NCBI GenBank assembly: GCA_963851085.1
Contig: CAWKNX010000018.1
Span: 564,508-628,507 of the forward strand
From: DATFVJ01 sp963851085
GTDB taxonomy: Bacteria; Actinomycetota; Actinomycetes; Streptosporangiales; Streptosporangiaceae
Length of the DNA: 64,000 nucleotides
Direction of reading: 5' to 3'
Made by a program: the position numbers and the translations under genes. Below are positions 43,006 through 53,183 of the stretch, piece after piece (within the stretch, counting starts at the first letter, position 1; each line of letters starts with the position of its first letter). The notes under the pieces are model-generated. The model was given only the letters and a program-made list of their open reading frames with translations, did not search any database and was not told where the DNA came from.

Positions 43006-44468
43006 ATGACATACGGATGGAATTCCGGCCCGGATAACCCGCGGCACGGCGATGCGGCAACGGACGATCCGGATCAGGCGCACCGGCACGGTGACCGGAA
43101 CGGGCAGCCGGGCGGCGATCCGGCCTCGCAGCCGGGCCGTGGTCCCGAGGCCGGGCGTGATCACACAACCGGGCCTGCTGGCGCACCTGGTGATCGGGAG
43201 ACCCCTGGCTACGCGGCTACCTGGACGAGTGTGGCCGGCACCGGCGCTGCTCCGCCCAGCCGTTGGCAGCCCGGCTACGAGCCCTTGGGTTACCGGCAGC
43301 GGCATGCCCCTGACCACCAGCCCGCGGCCGTCGAGCAGGCACCGGCCGACGAGCACGCGAGATACCGCCCGCCCGGTTACCAGGGCGCTGGCGGCTCCGC
43401 GAGCCATTGGCTGCGGGGCTATGAACCACCCGGTTACCAGGAGCGGCGTCCCGGGCAGCCGGGCGGTGAGCCGGCAGGCGGTGCAGGGCCGGGTTACGAG
43501 CGGCCGGGTCATGACCCGGAAGGCGACATGCAGGTGGCCAGGCAGCCCGCGCAGCCGCTGACAGGCGAGCCCGACTATCGCACGGCGGCCTACCGGCCCC
43601 CGGCGAAGCAGCGGCCGGCATATGACGCGCCGGCTGATGTGGTCACCTACGGCTACAGCGCTGACCCTTCAGCGGCCGCTTACCAGCAACAAGGCAGCGC
43701 TTTCCCAGTCGACGCAGCGGTGGCCTATCCCGATTGGACCGGCCAGCCCGAAGCTGAGCAGCCTGAGTTCGCGCCGTACGGCCCGCCCGAGCTGAGCAGC
43801 CTGAGTTCGCGCCGTACGGCCCGCCCGAAGCTGAGCCGCGGGCGTCGGAAACGCCATACACGGATGACGCGCCCCGCCGTGCTGCCCGCGGACGGCGCCG
43901 GGGCAGGCTGTGGCTCGGCATCGGTGCGGTGCTCGTGATCGCGGTGGCGGCGGCCGCCGTTCTCACCGGCAGACTCGGCCGCTCCAGCCACGCCGCCCTG
44001 CCTCCTGCTGCCCCGGCCCATGCACTAGCCATTCCACAGCAGATCGGCACCTACCCCCGTGACCAGCAGGCGGAACAGCAACTCGGCCTGAGCCACGGCG
44101 AGCAGTACGTGACGCAGATCGACCCAGGACACGTCTCAGGTATCGTCGCGGCCGTCTACGACACGGGCGGACCGGCGAGTTCGCCTGATCGCGTCGCTGT
44201 CATCGTCGGCAGGCTGGTGAACACCCCCCTCGCGGACGTCATCAAGAGTTTCACGCAGCAGGAGGCCGCGGAAGGTAACGCGCCGGCGGCAGTTCCCGCG
44301 GGGTCGCTCGGTGGACGGGCGGCATGCGCTGGGCGGGGGGACTCGGGAATCTGCGTCTGGGCGGACAGGGATACCGTCGGGGTCCTCGTCTCGGCGACGA
44401 TCGACGCAAGTTCGCTGGCGCGGTTGATGCTCACGATCCGGTCCGGGGTGGAGGGTCCTGCCGCCTGA
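43006..44468 (+). CDS. Pro/Gly/Tyr-rich membrane protein, one frameshift
   Basis: About 487 residues after joining frames. A 280-residue hydrophilic N-terminus carries repeated P-G-Y-(E/Q)-P-type motifs, then a 13-residue repeat E-A-E-Q-P-E-F-A-P-Y-G-P-P, an anchor (W-L-G-I-G-A-V-L-V-I-A-V-A-A-A-A-V-L) and a 160-residue external domain with two cysteines (R-A-A-C-A-G; G-I-C-V-W-A). A base is missing at 43790 in the second 13-residue repeat. Such Pro/Tyr-rich cytoplasmic tails occur in mycobacterial-type membrane proteins. Function unknown. The start at ATG 43006 is preferred to TTG 42967. Confidence 0.65.
43750..43835. repeat. 39-bp coding repeat, 2.2 copies, with one base lost
   Basis: The unit encodes E-A-E-Q-P-E-F-A-P-Y-G-P-P. 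The second copy begins GAGCTGAG instead of GAAGCTGAG, which causes the frameshift of the gene. Confidence 0.9.
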
Positions 44469-44515
44469 CTCATCCGGATCGGGACACTGCCCGGCGCCGT
44501 TGGCTAGCTAGACCA

Positions 44516-46329
44516 CTACGGAGCGGTATCGGCGGGGGAACTGCTTTCCGCGCCGGAGCCGATCTCATGGCTGGCGCCGGCGTCAGGTGCACCGCCATTC
44601 GGGGCCGGGCCATCGTTGCTGGCAGCCCCGTTCTTGGCAGCCCCGTTCTTGGCGGCGCCGCTGTTGGCGGCCCCATTGTTGGCGGCCCCGTTCTTGACGG
44701 TGGCGCTGCCCGTGCTTGCGCTGCCCGTGCTTGCGCTGCCCGTGCTTGCGCTGCCCGTGCTTGCGCTGCCCGTGCTTGCGCTGTCCCTGGCGGCAGAGCC
44801 GCCCGTGGCGGCGCCGTCGTTCGCGCGCGAACCGCCCTTGGCCTCGGCGTCCCCAACGGGCGGATCGCCGTCGCCCGATTCCCCGCCCTTGCCTGCGACC
44901 CCTCCGGTGGCGGAACCCGCGGCGGCGGAACCCGCGGCGGCGGAACCCGTGGCGGCGGAACCGGTGGTGGCGATACCGGCAGCGGTGGCAGAGGCCATGG
45001 CCGCGGCGCCACCGCTGGCAGGCTTAGCCGCGGCGACCGCGGGCCGGGGCGTGCGGAGCGTGAACCGGGCGATCACGATGCCGATCGCGGCGCACAGCGC
45101 AGCAAGCGCGATCAACTGCGTACCCATCAGCCGCCGGTCGAGCGGACCGACGTTCGCCACCGGTACGGCAGCGGCTCCCGCCGCCGGCTGCGCGGCTGGG
45201 CTAGGGGTGTCCGCAGGGATCGAGGGAAGCAGCCCGCCGACGTTGCCGCCGGGGCTGGACGTGATGCCACCGGGCACAAGCGGCAGCGTTGTGCTCGGCA
45301 GCCCCCCGGTGGCCGTCACGGGGAGGGGAGTGGTGCCCGCCGAGCCGGGCGAGGGCGTCGCAGGTACCGTGGCCGTCACGGTGGCGGATGCATGGACCGA
45401 CGCCTTCGGCTCGGTGGCCGTCATTGTCGCCGTGAGTGTCACGTGCGCCCCGTTGGCGGCGGTCGTGGGCACCACGACCGCCGCCAGGAGCTCGAATTTC
45501 TGGCCGTCCGTCAGCGTGCTGAGCTTGCACGTCTTGGTGCGGCCGCTTGGGCACACCACGAAGCGAGGGGTAGCCGCCGTCGGGCTGGTCGTCAGGGTGA
45601 CGGTCACCCGGGTCGAATCCGCGCCCGCGGACAAGAGCCAGATCGCGAAGTTCGCGGTCCCCCCGGGCTTCACGCTTGAGCTGCCGGAGAAGACGTCGAC
45701 GGTCTCGCACAGCTTGACCGGAGTGGGCGCGGCGGCGTAGAACGCAGCGACCTGGATCGCGCCGCTCGGTGCGGCTGACGCCGAACCCGGAGCGGCTGAC
45801 GCCGAACCCGGAGCGGCTGTGGAGCCGCTAGGAGCGGGGGACGCCGCGCTCGGAGCTGGTGACGCGCTGCTCGAGGCGGGTGCGGGTGAGACAGGTGCGG
45901 GTGAGACAGGTGCGGGGAGACAGGCCCGGGTGAGACAGGCCCGGGGGAGACAGGTGCGGGTGTCGACCCGGTCGGCGCCGGCGTCGATGCTGAGACAGAC
46001 GGCGAAGGGGATGTCGACGACTGTGTTGGTTTGGGGCTGGACGAGGTTGGTTTGGGGCTGGACGAGGTTGGTTTGGGGCTGGACGAGGTTGGTTTGGGGC
46101 GGGACGACGTGGGTGTGGGGCTTGGCGTAATCGTGGCGGTCACGCATGGCTGCGGCGCCGCGAGCGGCCGGGATACGCTCGTCTTGCCTATGGTCACCGC
46201 GGTTGTGGCCATGACCGCGGCTACGATGCACAAGCCCGTCGCGACGCCGGCCACGGCTGATCCGTGCCTACGGACGCTCACTCGGCTGACCCCATTCCTG
46301 CGGTCGTCGGTGGCGGGTTCGTCGTTCAC
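44516..46329 (-). CDS. exported adhesin-like protein with CARDB/DUF11-like domain, one frameshift
   Basis: About 604 residues from GTG 46329. A signal/anchor A-V-A-G-V-A-T-G-L-C-I-V-A-A-V-M is followed by a Pro/Ser/Thr stalk with four S-S-P-K-P-T repeats, then an Ig-like domain (V-K-P-G-G-T-A-N-F-A-I-W-L-L-S-A; V-T-V-T-L-T-T-S-P; H-V-T-L-T-A-T-M-T-A), a Ser/Pro/Gly linker, a membrane helix L-I-A-L-A-A-L-C-A-A-I-G-I-V-I-A and a 170-residue low-complexity tail with G-S-A-S-T and N-G-A-A repeats. A break near 45910 in the stalk shifts the frame. It probably projects from the cell surface; no ligand can be named. Confidence 0.65.
44704..44785. repeat. 15-bp coding repeat, about five copies
   Basis: TGCTTGCGCTGCCCG repeats nearly perfectly and encodes (minus strand) G-S-A-S-T in the tail of the surface protein. 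Related 15-18 bp repeats flank it (44620-44690 and 44910-44960). Confidence 0.9.
46024..46107. repeat. 21-bp coding repeat, four copies
   Basis: GTTGGTTTGGGGCTGGACGA units repeat four times and encode (minus strand) S-S-S-P-K-P-T in the stalk of the surface protein. Confidence 0.9.
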
Positions 46330-46557
46330 GCGGTATCGCCACACTATGGGTTACCTGCAAGTTTTCCCAGGTGGTTCTGCCGCGTCTCTGGATATCGCCA
46401 CCCTGGCCCACATGGCTCTTGTCTACCGTGCCAACATGCACCGCGCGATGAGCACCGCGCCCGGGCGCCGCGCTGTGACCTGGATGTGACCCTGATGTGA
46501 CCCATGATGTGACCCATGTCGTGCCCAGAACGACCCCATGCCATGCACATGATGTTT

Positions 46558-47368
46558 CTATGACGTAACGGACACGGGCGTTGGTTCCGCCCGGCGCTGT
46601 CGGTGGCGAAGACCGGCCTCTGGCTGGCCGGGGCCCGCGACCTGGCCGAGTACCACGATCTGCTCGGCTTCGAGTTCGACGGCCACGAGCGTGATGGGTG
46701 TATAGGGGTCGCTGGGCACGAATGGTGGCGGCGGCGGGTACGCGGACGTGGTGTACGACCAGATCCGGCCGCGGCGCGACAGCCGGATCCGCTCGAACCG
46801 CTCACCGTCGCACCGGGGGTTCCGGCAGAACGACATCCGGTGCTGCGGGAACACGACCGTGCCGCAAGAAGAGCAGCGACAGCCGAGCAGGTAAGCGCGG
46901 CCGGCGTCGACCGTGAACCATCCGTCGACCGCGGGGACTGACCGCGGGGACTCGCACGCCTTCGCAACCGCTGCCTTCGCAACCGCTGCCTTGGCAACCG
47001 CGCGGCCCGCGCTGGGGCCGCGGACAGCCTGTGCCGCCTGAGCCGCGCCGGACGCGCCGTTCGTGGGCTGAGCCGTGCCCGGGGTGGCGTTCGTGGGCTG
47101 AGCCGTGCCCGGGGTGGCGTGTGGTGGGCTGAGCCGTGCCCGGGGTGGCGCTGGTGGGCTGAGCCGTGCCCGGGGTGGCGCTGGTGGGCTGAGCCGTGCC
47201 CGGGGTGGCGCTGGTGGGCTGAGCCGTGCCCGGGGTGGCGCTGGTGGGCTGAGCCGTGCCCGGGGTGGCGCTGGTGGCCTGAGCCGTGCCCGGGCTGGCG
47301 CTGGTGGCCTGAGCCGCGCCGGTGGCCTGGGTCGTCGCCGCCGGGGCGGCTGCCTCATGGTCCGCCAT
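46558..47368 (-). CDS. DUF35 (rubredoxin-like zinc ribbon + OB-fold) protein with repeat extension
   Basis: The core is a DUF35 protein, the partner of thiolase-fold enzymes in acyl-CoA metabolism: zinc ribbon L-G-C-R-C-S-S-C-G-T-V-V-F-P with F-C-R-N-P-R-C, then the OB-fold (G-R-I-W-S-Y-T-T; P-I-T-L-V-A-V-E-L). Unusually, about 115 residues of A-T-P-G-T-A-Q-P-T-S repeats and K-A-A-V-A repeats precede it, from ATG 47368. The repeat region contains a frameshift near 47115, and the C-terminal 20 residues are also abnormal. The expected thiolase gene is not adjacent. Confidence 0.7.
47056..47330. repeat. 30-bp coding minisatellite, about nine copies
   Basis: Units of GGTGGGCTGAGCCGTGCCCG plus ten more bases repeat about nine times, encoding on the minus strand A-T-P-G-T-A-Q-P-T-S. 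One unit is a base out of register (about 47115). Confidence 0.92.
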
Positions 47369-47724
47369 GCACACATTCCTACCATCAGATTCAAGCGCTT
47401 GCTTGGTCGTAGCCGGTCGGCGCTCATGCCCGCATGCGGCCGGCTCTTTGGGGGCTTGTCGCGCCCGCGAAGCCGGCTGCCGTCGCGCGCGGGCGCCCCC
47501 CGGTGCGGCGCCGATGACGCAGCTCACACGGCCGTAGCGACTTTAGGCAACGCCGTGTGATCAATTGTGGCAAGGCTGTACAGTTTGCCCCATCTTGGGG
47601 CATCGCTCGGGTACGCACAGTAATGCCGCCTATCCCTGACGCACGCCATAGGCAGTCGCGGGTCAGAGCGCAGGCAGTACGAGGCAGTGCGGGCCATGAT
47701 CGCCAAGCATGAAGGGATTTGTGG

Positions 47725-49530
47725 ATGACGGTGCGCAGGGGCTACGGGCTGACGCGGGCGCGGCGTGGTGTCCGCAGGCCCGGGGCCATCGCGGGGGTTC
47801 TTGCCACGGGGATCGTGGCCGTCGCGAGCGCCTGCTCGAACGGCCAGCCGGCGTCGGCTGCGTGCTCGCAGCTTGTGCTGACCGTTGCCGCGGCGCCGCA
47901 GATCGCTCCGGCGATCGGGAGTAGCGCGGAGCGCTACAACGCCGGGCACCCGAAACCTGGCGGCTACTGCGTACAGGTCAACGTCACACAGGCCGATCCG
48001 GCGCAGGTGGCGAGCTCGCTCTCCGGCCAGGGGGTGATCACCACGCCGGTAAACCCTGACGCCTGGATTCCCGATTCATCGCTCTGGGTCGATCAGGCGC
48101 GCGTGACGGCGGCTGGTGCCGCCCGGGTGGCCGCCACGGGCCAGTCGGTGGCGATCTCCCCGATCGTGCTCGCCCTGCCCCGCACGGTCGCCCGCGAGCT
48201 GGGTGCGTCCGGTCACGCGCCGAGCTGGAAGATGCTGATCCCGACATCGTTGCCGACCAACACGGCCAGCGGCGGTTCGCCGGCGACGGCCACGTCAGGA
48301 AGCTCCGCGGGCACCGCGCTCCAACTCAAGATCCTTGACCCTGCGACCAATGCCGCGGGCATGGCCAGCCTGCTGGCCATGCGGTCGGTGGTCGGGCATG
48401 GACCGACTGGGCTGGTTACCTTCGTGACTGTCGCGCGAGTGGCGCAGTTCCTGGCCGAGCCCAACAACCGCTCGCTGTTCAAGGCGATGTTCTCCGCCTC
48501 GCAGCCCACCGGCGGGCTCACCTCCGAACAGGCCGTCTGGGATCACAACAACACCCAGCCCACACATCCGGTGACCGCCGTTTACCTGTCGGAGGGCTCG
48601 CCGATGCTGGACTTCCCGTACGTCATGACAACAAAGAATTCAGCCAAACGGCTCGCGCTCGCGGATTTCACCCGCTCACTGCGCACCCCGGCTGGGCAGC
48701 AGGCAATCCAAGGCCAGGGGCTGCGCACTCCTGACGGCGCCGCGGCGTTCGGGTTCGGCCCGACGTCGGGGGTCGCTACGGAGGCACCGGCCGCGCTCCC
48801 GATGCCCAGCGCCACGGTCGCTGACGCGGTCAGCCAGATGTGGGCCCGGATTCTGATCGGCGCGCGGATGCTCATCGTGCTTGACGAGTCGCCATCGATG
48901 GGCAACCTGGTAGAGGGCACCAACATCACACGCCTCGAGGCGATACAGCAATTGAGTGTGCAGGGAATCAGCCTGTTCAATAAGAACGACGTCATCGGCC
49001 TGTGGACATTCGACACGGGCCTCGCCGACCCGTTCAACTATCGCGTCGTGCTGCCGATGCGTCCGCTGAACCAGCAGGTCACCGTTCCCGCCGCCACTGG
49101 TGGTCACGTTACAGGCACGCAGCGCGAACTGCTGCTCGGGGCGATGGCGGCGCAGCGGCCGCAGGTGGACACGGTCACTGCGCTCTACGAGACCATCCGG
49201 TCCGCGTACCGGGAGGTCAGCAGTGGCTACATACCCGACAGGTTCAACGGCGTCATCGTGGACACGGACGGCACGAATTTCGACCCGAGACCGAATCCAC
49301 TCAGTCTGACACAGCTTCTCGCCACCTTGCGCAGTGAGTTCAATCCGCAGCGCCCGGTCAATCTGATCGTCATCGGCTACGGCCACCACTTCGACTATCC
49401 TTCGATGTCGAAGATCGCGAACGTGACCGATGGCGCGGTGTACGACGCGAACAGCCCGGCAGGGATCAAGAAGTTCTTCGCGCAGATGCTCACCCGCCTG
49501 GTGTGTAACAACAACTGCCCAGTGCCCTGA
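47725..49530 (+). CDS. lipoprotein with solute-binding-like and VWA domains
   Basis: An intact 601-residue exported protein. ATG 47725 follows GAAGGG; the signal peptide ends in the lipobox V-A-S-A-C (Cys37). Residues about 50-370 resemble a periplasmic-type solute-binding domain (I-A-P-A-I-G-S-S-A-E-R-Y-N; Y-L-S-E-G-S-P-M-L-D-F-P-Y). The C-terminal part is a von Willebrand A domain with the MIDAS motif V-L-D-E-S-P-S-M-G (DxSxS). This fusion recurs in actinobacteria, where a role in sensing or adhesion at the envelope is assumed, not shown. It is monocistronic, ending at a strong terminator. Confidence 0.85.
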   Translation: MTVRRGYGLTRARRGVRRPGAIAGVLATGIVAVASACSNGQPASAACSQLVLTVAAAPQIAPAIGSSAERYNAGHPKPGGYCVQVNVTQADPAQVASSLSGQGVITTPVNPDAWIPDSSLWVDQARVTAAGAARVAATGQSVAISPIVLALPRTVARELGASGHAPSWKMLIPTSLPTNTASGGSPATATSGSSAGTALQLKILDPATNAAGMASLLAMRSVVGHGPTGLVTFVTVARVAQFLAEPNNRSLFKAMFSASQPTGGLTSEQAVWDHNNTQPTHPVTAVYLSEGSPMLDFPYVMTTKNSAKRLALADFTRSLRTPAGQQAIQGQGLRTPDGAAAFGFGPTSGVATEAPAALPMPSATVADAVSQMWARILIGARMLIVLDESPSMGNLVEGTNITRLEAIQQLSVQGISLFNKNDVIGLWTFDTGLADPFNYRVVLPMRPLNQQVTVPAATGGHVTGTQRELLLGAMAAQRPQVDTVTALYETIRSAYREVSSGYIPDRFNGVIVDTDGTNFDPRPNPLSLTQLLATLRSEFNPQRPVNLIVIGYGHHFDYPSMSKIANVTDGAVYDANSPAGIKKFFAQMLTRLVCNNNCPVP

Positions 49531-49543
49531 TCCACCTTTGGAT

Positions 49544-49575
49544 GGGCGCAGCCCTGGTCCGCCAGGGCTGCGCCC
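49544..49575 (+). terminator. terminator, 14-bp perfect stem
   Basis: GGGCGCAGCCCTGG-TCCG-CCAGGGCTGCGCCC lies 13 bases after the VWA lipoprotein stop. Confidence 0.85.
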
Positions 49576-49648
49576 GGACCACCGGTCGGCCGTCGTACGC
49601 CGGTGACGGATCTGATCTGGTAACCTCATCACCTGCGGCCGGGCTTGC

Positions 49649-49691
49649 GCCCGCCCCCTTAGCTCAGACGGCAGAGCGTCTCCATGGTAAG
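49649..49691 (+). repeat. left attachment-like repeat: tRNA-Thr 5' half
   Basis: 43 bp identical to 50709-50751, covering the first 39 bases of tRNA-Thr through the anticodon loop (CTCCATGGTAAG) plus four upstream bases. Sequence downstream diverges, so this copy is not a functional tRNA. Together with the right copy it brackets an integrase remnant. Confidence 0.9.
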
Positions 49692-50708
49692 TATCAAGCT
49701 CGAAACGCTGTGCTGACCTGCGGAAACGCTGACGGTGGCTGACCGGTGTTGACAGAGTTAGACGCTCTAAATGTGCTCACCCAGTGAACGTCGCGGCCAC
49801 GCATTACCGACCATCCGCTGGCGATCAGCCGGGACCGCCCTCTACCGCCCCGAGGCTCTCGCCACGCTGCGTGGCCAGCCGCGGGACGGCCGTCATCTCG
49901 GCTATGAGCGTATAGGTGTCGGCATGCAAGATACCGGGGCTTTCACGGGCCGTGACCCGTTGGGCGAAACCGCTGCGCCTCTGCGGCACGTGCCGCCTGA
50001 CGCGCTGCCGATGTCTGCCTTGTCTGCTCACGAACCAGACGGCGCTCACGCCATCGGCCAACCCACCGAGCAAGCATGGTCTTCACCATTCCCACCTTTC
50101 CTGGCCTTCATGGATGAGCCATGGCGAGCCAAGCTGGCCCGTCCGCTGCTCCACCTGCTGATCCCCCGGTTGCGATGCTGCCGACGTCAGTGGCCAGGCA
50201 CAGTCCAGGTTTCGAGCGTACGCCCACAGAACGACGCCGACAGTATCGCCAACGCGGCAAAGCACATTCCATGCGCCGCTTCCCGGCCCCATTACGGGAG
50301 AAGCCGGGCATTCAAAGCTCCCAACGCGCCGGGGGCCATCAACCGTAGGGGTTCCCCTCTTCGTCGAGCCAGCTGAAGAGTTGCTGTAGGGACTGGTAGC
50401 GCGGTGCGGGCGCGGTGCGATCAAGCTCCGCCACGATGAACGCCTCGACGTGTTCGCGGCGGATGTTGTCAGCCGCGGTGGGCATCCCGTTGTCGGCCTG
50501 GAGCGCGCGCCGTCTTCGGTGTAGGCGCGGATGGTGCGGGGAGATAGGTTGGCTGCCTCCAGAGGTGGAGACGCCAGGCGGGCAGTAATCCGCTAAGCTC
50601 TCCTACGCAAGTGGTGGGAGCAGCGGCCTAGGCTATTGCTAGGTGACCGCTGTGCACGACCCGGACAGACGGCCGACAGGCCCGAAACCCCAGGTCAGAC
50701 AACTAAAT
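49692..50708. mobile_element. remnant of an element integrated at tRNA-Thr
   Basis: About 1 kb lies between the two 43-bp copies of the tRNA-Thr 5' half. Only an N-terminal tyrosine-recombinase fragment is recognisable (50339-50591, minus). Open frames on both strands between 49770 and 50338 show no domain. The order (partial tRNA, decayed integrase, intact tRNA) fits an integrative element that has lost most of its cargo. The true element could extend beyond the intact tRNA copy. Confidence 0.6.
50339..50591 (-). pseudogene. tyrosine recombinase, N-terminal SAM-like domain remnant
   Basis: Read on the minus strand: A-A-N-L-S-P-R-T-I-R-A-Y-T-E-D-G, then after a one-base shift near 50510 Q-A-D-N-G-M-P-T-A-A-D-N-I-R-R-E-H-V-E-A-F-I, then Y-Q-S-L-Q-Q-L-F-S-W-L-D-E-E-G and a stop at 50339. 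This is the core-binding (SAM-like) domain of phage-type integrases. The catalytic domain is absent. Its place between tRNA copies supports an integration event. Confidence 0.7.
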
Positions 50709-50751
50709 GCCCGCCCCCTTAGCTCAGACGGCAGAGCGTCTCCATGGTAAG
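50709..50751 (+). repeat. right attachment-like repeat within intact tRNA-Thr
   Basis: 43 bp identical to 49649-49691, containing the 5' half of the functional tRNA gene. The direct orientation and the break point in the anticodon loop fit site-specific recombination at a tRNA. Confidence 0.9.
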
Positions 50752-50785
50752 GAGAAGGTCTACGGTTCGATTCCGTAAGGGGGCT
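50713..50785 (+). tRNA. tRNA-Thr (anticodon GGT)
   Basis: A 73-base cloverleaf: acceptor GCCCCCT/AGGGGGC, D-arm with AGCTCAGACGGCAGAGC, anticodon stem TCTCC/GGAGA around ATGGTAA (U33 then GGT), T-arm TACGG-TTCGATT-CCGTA, discriminator T. CCA is encoded at 50786-50788. A copy of its 5' half lies 1,060 bp upstream. Confidence 0.95.
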
Positions 50786-50972
50786 CCAGGTCAGAGCGCT
50801 GATTCGGTCAGGGCCGGTATCGTGGTGGGGACAGTGGTGGGGACTAACGGTCAGAGGAGGGTCGGTGGCCGCTTAGCTCAGCGGCGCAGCACCGGCTTAG
50901 GACTGCTCACAGTGCCTCAGTGGGATCGCCGTCGCCCGCCCAAGAGGCCTACGCCCCGCTGACCTGCTACCA

Positions 50973-51431
50973 GTGGGTGACATATCTGCTCCGCGCCGTC
51001 CCGGTGACGAGCTCTGGGACTATCGCGAGGGCTTCGAGACGACCATGCGCCCCGCTGAGCTGCTGTGGAGCCCAGGACCGATGACTGACGCGCTCGAGAC
51101 GTGGCGACGTGATGGATCTGCCTGGCAGGACGACTCGACCCCTATCCTCGACCGTGCCTTCTACATCCGCTATCCATCGGGCTCTGACGATCCAGAGCTC
51201 CCACAGAGTCGCGAGGCGGCGGAGGGGCTCGTCGAGAGCGAGCGGACAGGGCGTTGGCTGGTGATGGTCGCCGGCCATCCCTTCGCAGCCTTCAACCACA
51301 GTCGGCACACGGTCCACCCCAGTGAGCTGAAGTGCGGCTGGTGCGGGTCATGCCAGGCGACGTCCTTCGACATCCACCGCTCCCTGGTGGCCGCACTGCG
51401 TGTGGACGCTAATCCCGCCCTGTATTCCTGA
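50973..51431 (+). CDS. hypothetical protein
   Basis: A 152-residue soluble protein from GTG 50973. It contains W-D-Y-R-E-G-F-E-T-T-M-R, a Trp-rich L-L-W-S-P-G-P-M segment and a C-terminal C-G-W-C-G-S-C cluster that could bind zinc. I do not recognise the family. An IS1380-family element inserted exactly at its stop codon: the stop TGA lies inside the CTGAG target duplication, so the coding sequence was not interrupted. Confidence 0.6.
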   Translation: MGDISAPRRPGDELWDYREGFETTMRPAELLWSPGPMTDALETWRRDGSAWQDDSTPILDRAFYIRYPSGSDDPELPQSREAAEGLVESERTGRWLVMVAGHPFAAFNHSRHTVHPSELKCGWCGSCQATSFDIHRSLVAALRVDANPALYS

Positions 51432-51432
51432 G

Positions 51433-53183
51433 CCTGGATCCACCGACCATCTTGGCCTGAATTAGGGAACTCGCGCACGAAAGTGCCCTCTGACCTGGGA
51501 TGATACGGGTTTAGACGCCTCGATCTCCCCAAGTCGAGAGGGCACTTGGCAAGTGTATTTCCGGCACGCGGCCCAGAAGACACATTTGGTGTCCGGCAAC
51601 AAAAATCTGCTCGCGGCCGCCGGTGTGGAGCCGGCGATGCGGCTCGCTGATGCGGCCGGGCTGGACCGCCTGGTGGCCGGCCACGTCGGCGTCGCCGGCC
51701 CCCAGGCCGCGAGCACGCCGCTGAAAATCGGCTGCCTGGTCACCGGGATGCTGATGGGCGCCGACTCCATCGATGACATGAACCTGCTGCGTGACTGCGG
51801 CCTGCACCACGTGCTCACCGAGGTCCGGGCGCCCTCGACACTCGGCAGCTTCCTGCGCGCGTTCCACCACGGCAACGTCCGCCAGCTGGACGCGGTGCAC
51901 CGGCGGCTGCTGGCCGGCCTGGCCACCCGGGCACCGCTGCTGCCCGGCAAGGACGTGCTGGCCTACCCCGGCATCGATGCCTGCCAGCGCCGGGTCTACG
52001 GGGTGACCAAGCAGGGCGCCGCGTTCGGCGCCACCAAGATCCAGGGCAAGGTCGTCACCGTCCGCGGCCTGAACCTGCTGGCCTCCAGCCTGTCCACCCG
52101 CACCGGCGCGCCCCTGCTGTCCGGGGTCCGGCTGCGCGGCGGATCAGCGAACTGCACCCGCGGCGCGGCGTCCTTCCTGCGCGAGCAGATCGGCACCGCC
52201 CGGGACGCCGGCGTCACCGGCGGCCTGATCGCCCGGATGGACTCCTCCTACTACAACGGCAAGGCCATCAAGGCCTGCCGTGACCTGGGCGCCTGCTTCT
52301 CGGTCACGATGCGGATGGACCCGAAGGTGCGCCGCCGCATCGCCCAAATCCCTGACGGCGAGTGGGTCACGATCAAATACCCGCACGCGATCTGGGACGA
52401 AGACGAGAAGGCATGGATCTCTGATGCCGAGGTCGCCGAGATCGGCTACACCGCGTTCACCTCGGACAAGGCCCGCGCCGTCACCGCCCGGATGATCGTC
52501 CGCCGGGTCCGGCGCCTCAACCCCCAGGCCGGCCAGGGCCAGCAGATCCTGCCGGGGATGCCCGATGAGATCACCTACCGCTACCACCCGGTCTTCACCG
52601 ACAACCCGCACCCGATGCTGGCCGCCGAAGAAGAGCACCGCGACCACGCCATCTGCGAGCAGGGCTTCGCCGACATCATCGACGGCCCGCTGGCCCACCT
52701 GCCATCGGCGGACTTCAGCGCCAACGCCGCCTGGGCGGTCCTGGCCGCGATCTCCCAGAACATCTTGCGCGCCGCCGGGGCGCTGGCCTCGCTGTTTCAC
52801 GCCAAAGCCCGCGGCGCCACCCTCCGCCGTGACCTGATCAACGTGCCCGCCAGCACCGCACGCACCGGCCGCGGTGACCTCACCCTGCGCGGCATCGCCG
52901 GCTGGTACGCCGAACAAGCCTGCCTCGCCCTGCACACCGCGACCCGGCCCGGCGCCCGCGGCCCCCCCCACCCCCGGCACGGCCTGACCCGCCCAAACCC
53001 CGGTCACGCCCCGACGAACGGCCCACCGCGGCCACCCCGGCCCCTGCCCCCAACCACTTTGATCATGGACAGGCCGCGCAAAGGGCGGGCGGCAGGGCCA
53101 CGACGCCCCGATTCACCGGGGAAAACTCCCCGGGCAGAAATCGGGCCAGAAACACTCCTCCGAGAATGGTCGGTGGATCCAGG
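51433..53183 (+). mobile_element. IS1380-family insertion sequence, complete
   Basis: The element is 1,751 bp. CCTGGATCCACCGACCAT at 51433-51450 is repeated exactly inverted at 53166-53183. The 5-bp target duplication CTGAG flanks it at 51428-51432 and 53184-53188. A single transposase gene fills it. An 11-bp inverted repeat (AAGTGCCCTCT, 51481-51491 and 51537-51547) upstream of the transposase start could form the protective hairpin often seen in insertion sequences. Intact ends and frame imply recent, possibly active transposition. Confidence 0.9.

Noticed and set aside
50869..50945. Second tRNA after tRNA-Thr (CTTAGCTCAGCGG...)
   Set aside because: It resembles a D-arm, but there is no T-arm (no GGTTCGA motif) and no pairing acceptor stem.
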